NCBI GenBank assembly: GCA_022829145.1
Contig: CM040750.1
Coordinates: 4,221,001 to 4,285,000 of the forward strand
Direction of reading: 5' to 3'
DNA: 64,000 nt
Source of the DNA: Albula goreensis
Taxonomy: Eukaryota; Chordata; Actinopteri; Albuliformes; Albulidae
The translations under genes were made by a program, and so were the position numbers. Shown in pieces: positions 44,200-64,000 of this stretch (position 1 is the first letter of the stretch; each line of letters opens with the position of its first letter). The notes beneath the pieces were generated by a model that saw nothing but the letters and a program-made list of their open reading frames with translations, had not been told where the DNA came from and ran no database searches.

Positions 44200-44637
44200 A
44201 TGGGGGATATAGAAACACAGGGAATCAGGACACACTTTTGGCTGGAACGCATGTATATCAACTCAGACGGAGTGGAACAGTTTCAAAGCACACAGGAGAT
44301 CAATCAAAAACTTTGGAATCTTACAAAGTGGGTGAATTTAAGGCAGGTGCAAGAGGATTTCCCTGACGTATCGTGGATACAATTGTTGAAACGTTTATGG
44401 ACAGCAACAACATTAAACCGGGCTCTGGACTATCTGTGTGAGTACCCAGAGGAGGATGTGACTATTTCATTGTCAGAGGTGTTAAGGGTACCTGAAGGAT
44501 TTGCTATCAATGGAGTAAACAGACTATTGTTAAATCCTAGTTGTGTGTACGTATCAGCCCTAGAACCGTTAGGTTGGAAACTGGCAAGTGGGCTGACATT
44601 AAGAGAACTCCCGCGGAGGATACCTCAGAGAATTTAA
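44200..44637 (+). CDS. Leader ORF 2 of the LTR element, unknown
   Basis: 145 codons starting MGDIETQGIRTHFWLERMYI directly after the TAG of ORF 1 and ending PRRIPQRI. It is rich in Leu/Trp with no zinc knuckle, signal peptide or recognisable enzyme motif. Its 3' part overlaps the open extension of the gag frame (44541 onward) in another register, so translation of both from one RNA would need splicing, reinitiation or frameshifting. The frame is intact in a very young insertion, which is weak evidence that it is or was translated. Confidence 0.5.
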   Translation: MGDIETQGIRTHFWLERMYINSDGVEQFQSTQEINQKLWNLTKWVNLRQVQEDFPDVSWIQLLKRLWTATTLNRALDYLCEYPEEDVTISLSEVLRVPEGFAINGVNRLLLNPSCVYVSALEPLGWKLASGLTLRELPRRIPQRI

Positions 44638-44774
44638 CTATAGCGTGGGGACAAGGTACAAAGTACAAAACAGCAGTTACAGTTGAAAAAATAATTGTGC
44701 TGATCAGAACAAGAGAGACGGACGAGGAGCCGGAAATTCCAAGGTCACACTCAGGCAGTGCCAGACAAGGCTAC

Positions 44775-47009
44775 ATGGGGGCAAAATCAGGAAAACTGGA
44801 CGGGGGTAAGGGCACCATGGAGGGAGGACCAAAGATTCCCGTGGAAATAATCACTAAACGCCACCCAACTGATAGAAAATGGATACAGAAATGTATGAAA
44901 AAATGGAATAAAATAACTACAGGAGACCAACAGTGGCCAAAAAACGGCACGTTTGATGAAGTCTGTTGTGAGGACATGGAGACAGTCATTAAACACTACA
45001 AAGCCAAGGACGATTCTGATAAGCGCGTGGGAAAAAGACAAAGGGAGTTGGAGGTGTTGTCGTGGTTCAAGAAAGAGGGGGAGCAGTATAGAAAGTTGAT
45101 GAGGTCGCTAAGAAACGCATCAAAGGACAAGTCAGAAAAAGAAGAATCAGAGGGGGAGAAAGTGAAGCTCACAACATCTGTGGGCCTCAGGCCAGACCCA
45201 CCCCCTTACTCTGGGAACAATGATTCACTTAAGGCTGGCCAGTATGTCCTGACTAGGAGACAAGTTCAAAGAGAAATACAAGGAACAGTAACATTCCCGC
45301 CAGCCCAAGGACAGATAGTGATGGTGGTAGACGAGGAGGATCTCCAACCGACGACGTTCAACGACCCTGATTCAAAACAAACCAAGGGGAGGAGGAGTAC
45401 CGAATACAGTCCACTATTGAGGGAATTGGAAAACATGGGCTGCACGCCCAGAACAGTAGAACCGTGGGAGGAAAAAACAGATAGGAATCCCAAGCTGAAA
45501 GGCCCTGCACGAGTGGACATGAAAGGAAGTACACTGGAAGAGAAGGATCGGGCAGAACTTAACAAGATAATTAATGCCAAAGAAGCAAAAAAACATGATC
45601 TCCTCAGACGAAAACAAATATGCATCTCCACCCCAAAAAGCTCAGAGGTCGATGAAAGTTCAGAGGATGATGACAGCAGTAATGAGGAAAGAATAACACC
45701 AGACAGACAAGAAAGAAGGGGGAGACGCAGTACCCAAGCAGTCAAAAGGGATACCTGGTCCGGAAATGACGACAGGGAGTGTGAAGAGTGGTTGGAAAAG
45801 CATGAGCAATTGGAGAAAGAATTGAGGAAAGTAGAGGAAGAACTAAGAAAAGTGCAGACAGGAAAAAGAGCAAAGGCCAGACGAATAAGTTGGAAGCCTG
45901 ATATGAATGCAACAAGACGGTCAATATACGGGGAAGTATACATAGAGAACGAACAGGCAGCGAGACGAAGATATGAGAATGCAGAGAGGAGTCTCCATGA
46001 ATTGTTAGAGCGGACACAGAGAGAAATAAGTCAAACACAGGAAGAGCTGAGATCAGAGCAAAGAGATGAGGAGACTCAGGAAGACAGTCTGAGTGAAGCA
46101 GGGGGGTCAGTTGCTGGAGCAGAGGGAGGAGCAGTGCCAATGTATCCCATAATAACTAAAAATCGACGTGACCACTATGTGCCATTAGCTTTTTGTGACA
46201 TGGTGGGCCTAGTGGGACGATTACCTGATCTAACAGAGGGAGCAAGCAAATGGATAACAGCTGTGGAGGAAAATACAGCATCCCACAGGCTGGCAATAGG
46301 GGATGTCAAGGCTCTGCTGATGCATATGATTGGAAAACAAGCAACGAATGACATCTTAGACACAGCAGGCTTAGCTCGTGCATCAAAAGGAAATGACATA
46401 GACCATGTGGGATTTAATGGAGTAAGAAACGACGTGTGGACAGAGCTTCGCAAAAGATACCCAGACAAAATGGATCTCTCAAAATTGGAAGGAGAAGAGT
46501 TAAAGGAGGGGGACAGCCCTCAGAAATTTCTGCACACCTTCCAGGGGAGATGGAGGGATGAAATGTCATGTCCCTGGGACTCGAACATAGCCACAGAAAC
46601 CCTCTTCAAAGCAATGGTTAAGAAAAGCATGCCTCTGCCAGTACAACAACGCCTGGATAAGGAAGTGGGCCTGATGAAGAAACCATGGTCAGAGTTCACA
46701 GAATACATAATACATCATGTGGAAAGATACCGAAAGGAGAAAAAGGAGGAGGAAGACAACAATAAGAAGCTGAACACTAAACTAGCACAGCTACAGCTGG
46801 GAGAACTGTCTAAGGCCAGAGTGCAGGCCCCAGTGATTCTGACTGAATCTGAAACAACTAGTGCTCCAGTTGTCACCCAGCCAGGTGTGATAACGCCTCA
46901 GACACAAGTAAACCAAACACAAATGTCAGTCCCTGCCGAAAAGTTACCAACAGCCCCTGCAACAATGGCAGTAACCCCAGCTCCTCCAGTGAATGTGTAC
47001 ATCAATTAG
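44775..47009 (+). CDS. gag: Gag polyprotein of the LTR element
   Basis: I choose the ATG at 44775 because it gives MGAKSGKL, with Gly2 suited to N-myristoylation. The frame is also open upstream to 44541. From there it encodes 744 residues, longer than a typical Gag. The N-terminal matrix-like part is Lys/Trp-rich (RKWIQKCMKKWNKITTGDQQ). A PPPY late-budding motif lies in RPDPPPYSGNN (about 45194-45222). A long charged, probably coiled-coil section follows (EKHEQLEKELRKVEEELRKV and QREISQTQEELRSEQRDEET). A capsid-like domain then begins near MYPIITKNRRDHYVPLAF and includes KFLHTFQGRWRDE. The tail is Pro/Thr-rich. No CCHC knuckle is in frame. The uninterrupted frame supports a functional product. 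The pol gene that would normally follow is missing. Confidence 0.85.
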   Translation: MGAKSGKLDGGKGTMEGGPKIPVEIITKRHPTDRKWIQKCMKKWNKITTGDQQWPKNGTFDEVCCEDMETVIKHYKAKDDSDKRVGKRQRELEVLSWFKKEGEQYRKLMRSLRNASKDKSEKEESEGEKVKLTTSVGLRPDPPPYSGNNDSLKAGQYVLTRRQVQREIQGTVTFPPAQGQIVMVVDEEDLQPTTFNDPDSKQTKGRRSTEYSPLLRELENMGCTPRTVEPWEEKTDRNPKLKGPARVDMKGSTLEEKDRAELNKIINAKEAKKHDLLRRKQICISTPKSSEVDESSEDDDSSNEERITPDRQERRGRRSTQAVKRDTWSGNDDRECEEWLEKHEQLEKELRKVEEELRKVQTGKRAKARRISWKPDMNATRRSIYGEVYIENEQAARRRYENAERSLHELLERTQREISQTQEELRSEQRDEETQEDSLSEAGGSVAGAEGGAVPMYPIITKNRRDHYVPLAFCDMVGLVGRLPDLTEGASKWITAVEENTASHRLAIGDVKALLMHMIGKQATNDILDTAGLARASKGNDIDHVGFNGVRNDVWTELRKRYPDKMDLSKLEGEELKEGDSPQKFLHTFQGRWRDEMSCPWDSNIATETLFKAMVKKSMPLPVQQRLDKEVGLMKKPWSEFTEYIIHHVERYRKEKKEEEDNNKKLNTKLAQLQLGELSKARVQAPVILTESETTSAPVVTQPGVITPQTQVNQTQMSVPAEKLPTAPATMAVTPAPPVNVYIN

Positions 47010-47056
47010 CCAGAAAGAGGCCCATAACCCTCAAAGATGAGGGGGCAGAGCCTTAG

Positions 47057-47257
47057 AGGAGTAGATACACAAGTGACCGAAGGCTGCAGTGCAATTGGAA
47101 GGGAGGCCCATTGAACTGCCCTTTTGGTAATCCAGACTGTGAATGGGGTATAATGCCAGGAGCTGGATGGGCCTGTCGGGACAGAATGAGTCCTGATTAC
47201 CATGAGATCCTCGAAGATCCTGAGTTTTGGGAAGGACTTCCCTTTATTGATCCCTAG
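47057..47257 (+). pseudogene. Cys-rich frame after gag, remnant
   Basis: In a different register from gag, 66 open codons encode CNWKGGPLNCPFGNPDCEWG, then WACRDRMSPDYHEILEDPEF and a stop at 47255. A TAG precedes it. The four spaced cysteines could be a nucleocapsid-like or envelope remnant. I cannot name it. Confidence 0.4.
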
Positions 47258-48169
47258 AGTACACCATCATTTACATATACTGACATAAACATACACGAAG
47301 AAGGAGATAACATTTTCAGGAGCCAAAGGCTCTCTTACCTATGGCAGATAGTTAAATGCCCACACATAGTTATTTCACACATCTCTGCCAGAGAAGAGTT
47401 TTGACTAGCAACGGCTGAGTGAAGTGCTAGTAACCTCTCCTCTGTCCAATGGTCCATCAATTCAGTGACGAGCCATGGAAGAAGAGAAGACATTTAACCT
47501 GCTTGCTTGCTCATGCATAAATTGTATTAGTATATCATATGTTATTGGATAATCAGTAAAAGCCATATTCTTATCAATAGAAATTGATTGATCAATCATC
47601 AAGAGACTAATAATTAAGTTTTAATCATTAGTTGTCAGAACATTAAGGTATGTTTTATAATCTAATCATGTATCACGATATACTCATGTATTGAAATGTA
47701 ATCATGCATGCCATATCATATCAACTGTCAAATGTACCGTGGCTGGTCTTAATAATGTAATCTTGCTTAACACATTGTGATTGTGAATGAAGTTAGTCCA
47801 CAGTGAACCCATTGCGTAATAAAGGCCATATTTTGCTCAGTGGAGAACTGAGCTGGGGCTCCTGAGTGATAGGAGATAGGGGAAACGTTAAGAAATTCAT
47901 GTGAGAATGGGGGGCCACATGACAAAAATGCCAACAAAGGGGGGCCAGACAAAGCAGAGACCCTAAGTTCCAAACATCGGGAGGGGGCCCTGGGCAGGAA
48001 CCTGCTGGACAAAATGGTTTGCTAATGGCAACTGGTAAGCGACAGGAAGTCCATATAGGGAGCCTGTTGATTTGATAATGTAGCAATGGGTCACTGGGAA
48101 CTAACTAATAAAATAATGCATATGTAAAAACTTTAGGCATGAAATTATTGTATGAGACTTAGTAGTCTC
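47258..48169 (+). other. Non-coding remainder of the LTR element
   Basis: AT-rich with no pol or env frame. Minus ORFs at 47767-48086 have no support. Confidence 0.6.
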
Positions 48170-48180
48170 AAAGGGGGGAA
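48170..48180 (+). other. Polypurine tract
   Basis: AAAGGGGGGAA directly abuts the TG of the 3' LTR, the expected plus-strand primer site. Confidence 0.92.
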
Positions 48181-48747
48181 TGTAGAAGCATAAATTGTAA
48201 GATCAGGCCTACCCTTGAACTAACATAACAATGGCAGATGTACTTAAAATGGTGCATGTTGTGACACTAGGAAAATACAGTCATAGAAATAATGGAGCCA
48301 ACCCAACCTGAATGTAATTCACTGCTAGACACTCTAGGTGGCAATATATTTCTAATAAAGTGATGACAAGAACCAATAAATATTAATGTCAAGGATCAAG
48401 TTAATGTTAACACTATGGGGAGAAGGAGGGCCTAAGGTGCCTCTCTTGGGGCAGGCCTTAGGTAGGCTGGGGAAGGCCTTAGATAAGAAAAGGAATAAAA
48501 ATGGATGCAGGGTGATGAACCCTTCAGAGTGAATGGTGGATTGCCTAGGTGACCTTTTGCTGTTCTGCGCAGACCAGCCCGGCTTATTGTGTAATGCTTC
48601 CAGGTAGTATACAATAAACCATTTTGCATCAGACTCTGTGGATTTTGTTGTGTTTTACAAAAGAAGTTTGGGAATACCTAAGGAGCATTAAAGTGTGGTG
48701 AGGGCCCCCAGCTATTTGGCCCAGGCTGGAGCGGTCTTCCTTCCACA
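48181..48747 (+). repeat. 3' LTR
   Basis: Same as the 5' LTR except CTAGACAC for CTGGACAC and ATTTCTAATA for ATTTTTTAATA. It lies 516 bp upstream of, and in the same direction as, the dnajb12 start codon. Confidence 0.95.
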
Positions 48748-48751
48748 GTTT

Positions 48752-49262
48752 CTCCTATCTACATATTCAATGAAGAAAAAACGTGGTGAACAGACTATTC
48801 AGAAAATACATGTGGAAAGTGTAATTTCAAACAGCTACCCAGCCAAATTCGAACTTTCTAAGTGACGACAGACAGCCACGGACTCTTCTCAAAGAATCAC
48901 AGGAAACTTCTGTTGTAGTGCTGTAATTATGCGTATTTGATCATGGTGACGTAACACCCATCAGATCAGCATCAGAGCATCGATACATTTTTGAAGCAAT
49001 TGCTTCAATTGTGTCAACTGTTTCAGAAGCCTCGGTTTCGCCATCACAAATAGACATAGACAAGTTTCAGAAAACAAATCCTTTATGTTAAATCTTCGGT
49101 TTCAGTCTGTAACATGATAGATCAAAGTCTTCAATTGTATTCTCCTTTGCACTATTTCAGCTGTACCTGACAAGTGACGCATTATATACGTTCTCTGAGA
49201 GGTCAGTTGTTGTGACGAAATCAGCGTGCGCCCTCCACCGATTTAGTAGTTCCGCTGTAGCA
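48752..49262 (+). promoter_or_regulatory. dnajb12: dnajb12 promoter/5' UTR region
   Basis: Between the LTR element and the ATG. No TATA box was recognised. The last 70 bp are mildly CpG-containing (gacgaaatcagcgtgcgccc). The transcription start cannot be fixed from sequence. Confidence 0.4.
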
Positions 49263-61795
<12,533 letters not shown>

Positions 61796-62685
61796 GTGAG
61801 TACTGGCTCAGCCTGACCCAATCCTGCTATGAATGCGCCATCCTCTCCCACTCCATCACACCCTCAGCACATCTGTTACAGCCTCAGTATCAGTAAGCAT
61901 GTGCACGGGTATTGGCAAGAAGCTTAATGCATGCCATATTGATTTCTGTTGGACAAAGCAAAGTCCCCACATGGTCATTTCATTTACAGAGTTAATCATT
62001 TTATTCAAAAGGAATTAATTTAAGATAGATATTTTTATTGTACATTTCCCCATGCTGGTCTCTCTCCTTTCAGTGACAGGACAGAGTACATTCAGTAAGC
62101 CATTTTATTGAATCACAGCCCTAATTGAATTGCAGGATTAGTGACTGCCCAACCTCCTTGGATCAGAGATGCATGAGATAAACCTGTAAAAAATTGTAAC
62201 CGGCTAATCATGACTGCAAGTACAGTCTTGTCATATTTATCACCATAATATTTGAATTTAGTGATTATTTTTGTAACAATCTCTATTTTCTCAGGTCAGT
62301 AACAAAGTGACAATGTACAATGAATGCAAATATTTATTTCACCTTCACCATCAACCTTCCCTCTACCCCCAGAAAAATGAGGGGGAAGGGGGTGCAAAAC
62401 TAACGCAAAAAGGTAGGACAAAGGAGCTAATGCTTATAGCATCATACCAACCACAACATGTAAGACGACTTCAGTTTTGTGGAGTAAGTGGGGGTGAAAA
62501 CTTGTCAGGTCTCAAAGAGTTTAAATGAATCCTAAAAGGTGCCCAAATACTGACAAATTTGTCAGTATTATTCCCTCTGGAGTATCTAATTTTCTACAGG
62601 TGTAAGAAGCTCATTAAGTCTCTCACCCACTAAATATAGAAGGGGGTGATGCTGTTTCCAGTTCAGAAGAATCAAATGTCTAGGT
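61796..62685. other. dnajb12 intron 6 (start)
   Basis: No exon 7 was recognised, although one is expected to begin with the lumenal domain. The frame 62307-62528 is unsupported. Confidence 0.5.
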
Positions 62686-63546
62686 CAGGGGTTGGCAACC
62701 TTTACTATCAAAAAAGTCATTTTTGGAAAAAAAAAAAATCTTTCTGGAATCACAAAACATATCTGAGCCTTATAATGAAGGTAACACAGCCTATTAAGTC
62801 GTAATTAGCCCATCAACATTAGTAATAGGTGTAAATGAGCATTCATTAAAATGTTTTACCACATGTGACTACATACCTGCATAGCAGCGCTGCCTGCCCA
62901 CTATTGTTCACATCGTTTGACTCATTGCAGGAAATTTGAGTATGCTGGAGCTGAATTTGATATCCTCGATTTGCTGACTGGTGATGTTTGTTGCCAATTT
63001 TATGGCCATGTCTTTGATGGTCTTTGTGGAGAGAGGCATATCTTTAATTTTCTGAACTATCTCAGTTTTGTTTTTGAAGTCTGAGAATAGATGCTCTGAT
63101 ATTTTAATGAACAACGCTTTCATGTATTCACCGTCTGTGAATGGCTTTCCACGCCTTACTATCTCCTGAGCTGCCACAAAACTAGCAGCAGTAGTGGAGT
63201 TTGGAGATTTGATCTAATTCTTAAAAGTACATTTGCTCTGCTCTGCTTTCCACAGCACTTCCAAAATTGCTCTCTTTCTCTCATCCCCAGCCGGATACTT
63301 TTCAGCAAATGCAGCGTGCTTATTCTGGAAATGTCTCTCAATATTATTTTTTTTGTTGTTTGCTAATTTCTTGCTGCAGATCAAGCATATGGGTAAGCCA
63401 TAAGCGTTGGCAGTAAAAGCAAACAAATCAAGAATCAAATAATCTACTTTCTTCAGCGACTTTTCTTCTTTTGGATTTGGAATCTATAGCTAGGGAGACT
63501 CAAGACTAGCCATTAATGTGTATACATCCATGCTTGCCGACCCCTG
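62686..63546 (-). mobile_element. hAT (Charlie-like) deletion derivative
   Basis: 861 bp with termini CAGGGGTTGGCAACC (left) and, inverted, CAGGGGTCGGCAAGC (right). It is flanked by GTCTAGGT and GCCTAGGT, an 8-bp duplication with one mismatch. It carries only the N-terminal part of the transposase on the minus strand. Confidence 0.9.
62908..63480 (-). pseudogene. hAT transposase N-terminal fragment (BED finger)
   Basis: From 63438 downward: a BED-type finger (LPICLICSKKLANNKKNNIE, RHFQNKHAAF), YPAGDERKRAILEVLW, then after a frameshift AAQEIVRRGKPFTDGEYMKA, LFIKISEHLFSDFKNKTEIV, KDMPLSTKTIKDMAIKLATN. This matches the N-terminus of GTF2IRD2/ZBED-like Charlie transposases. The catalytic domain is deleted. 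A stop precedes the finger frame. Confidence 0.85.
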
Positions 63547-64000
63547 GCCTAGGTATAAGTGTTGGAAAGGCAAACACAGCGCTCTGTTTTGAAGGAATTC
63601 AGAGGCCTCTAGTGGCTAACAAAGAACTGCAACCGAGGGGCAAGGGTGTACTATTTCTCCTAATACTGCTGAGAAGGTACTAAAAATAGATTTCCAAAAC
63701 ATTCAAAGCAGGGCATGACCAGCACATATTGATTTGTGTTGCACTGTCCTTTTCAGATATGTCACAGGTAGGACACGTGCCAGGTTTTACTTCATCAAAT
63801 ATTTCATGAGTAGACTTTATGGACTAGCTTTAGCTGGATAAGGCTATGACAAGCATAAATAGAAGTGTGGATTCTGGACAAAACCTTATCCCATTCCTCA
63901 TCAGAAAATGTATACCCCAGATAAGTTTCCCATTGCTGTCTAGCTGACCAACTGGGAGAGGGAGTAAAAGAGGAGATCAAATCACAGAGGCATGAGACAA
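63547..64000. other. No gene recognised
   Basis: Flanking dnajb12 intron 6 or downstream sequence, with no supported exon. Confidence 0.4.

Larger units (their letters stand above)
41557..48747 (+). mobile_element. Young gag-only LTR retroelement (endogenous-retrovirus-like)
   Basis: Two LTRs of 568 and 567 bp differ, by my count, at two substitutions and one single-base indel. They are flanked by a 4-bp duplication GTTT (41553-41556, 48748-48751). A primer-binding site for tRNA-Arg follows the 5' LTR and a polypurine tract abuts the 3' LTR. The interior (about 6.06 kb) has a 1.7-kb leader, two short in-frame ORFs, one long Gag ORF and about 1.2 kb of remnants. No protease, RT, integrase or envelope frame is visible. 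It is therefore a recent insertion of a defective element that must have been copied by enzymes supplied in trans. The nearest parallel is fish exogenous and endogenous retroviruses that carry ORFs between the 5' LTR and gag. Confidence 0.93.

Noticed and set aside
45266-45943. 225-codon minus-strand ORF
   Set aside because: Antisense to the gag ORF; Ser/Leu/Phe composition is the mirror of gag's charged codons.

Overview
The window is vertebrate nuclear DNA, most likely from a ray-finned (teleost) fish. The evidence is intron-containing fragments of two fish-like host genes in a dense bed of element families common in fish: hAT, PIF/Harbinger, Tigger-like, YR (DIRS/Ngaro-type), L2-like and L1-like LINEs, and a retrovirus-like LTR element. 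There are no bacterial operons, CRISPR arrays or rRNA genes.

Host genes. (1) A stearoyl-CoA desaturase (scd-type) gene lies on the minus strand near 8.4-9.1 kb. Only its first coding exon (8439-8678), a candidate 5' noncoding exon donor and a promoter with two CCAAT boxes are visible. (2) dnajb12 lies on the plus strand from 49263 to 61795. It has six coding exons whose phases all join: TPR-like N-terminus, linker, J domain with HPD, G/F region and transmembrane segment. The last exons lie beyond the window. (3) Two degenerate minus-strand loci (about 19-26 kb and 32.9-34.8 kb) each carry the C-terminus of a transposase-like protein followed by a PB1/SAMD3-like protein. I recognise this pair as a recurrent teleost family without a settled function. 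Both loci carry in-frame stops.

Layout. 0-5 kb: ZMYM1-like hAT and LINE scraps, plus a decayed copy of the GGCTGCGTTCC repeat family. 5.36-7.34 kb: a dead Harbinger element. 7.9-9.1 kb: a TCTA/TAGA palindrome and the scd exon and promoter. 11.5-14.9 kb: a YR retrotransposon with split direct repeats, its reverse transcriptase core deleted. 15.3-17.1 kb: a GTF2IRD2-like hAT pseudogene. 19.0-26.0 kb: SAMD3-like locus 1, split by a hAT element (19699-23166) with a perfect 8-bp target duplication. 27-32.4 kb: a candidate solo LTR and an L2-like piece, then DIRS, gypsy-gag and endogenous-retrovirus remnants. 32.9-34.8 kb: locus 2. 37.7-40.7 kb: nested polypurine-rich non-autonomous elements. 41557-48747: a very young gag-only LTR element with two nearly identical LTRs, a tRNA-Arg primer site, extra leader ORFs and no pol or env. 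It ends 516 bp before the dnajb12 start codon. 49-62 kb: dnajb12, its introns holding a 1.5-kb DNA transposon, a Tigger-like MITE with a long TG tract, a hAT element invaded by an L2 LINE, and an L1-like tail. 62.7-63.5 kb: another hAT deletion derivative.

Apart from scd and dnajb12, almost every open frame is transposon-derived or low-complexity. The most unusual objects are the young gag-only LTR element with its leader ORFs and the recurrent two-module SAMD3-like family.
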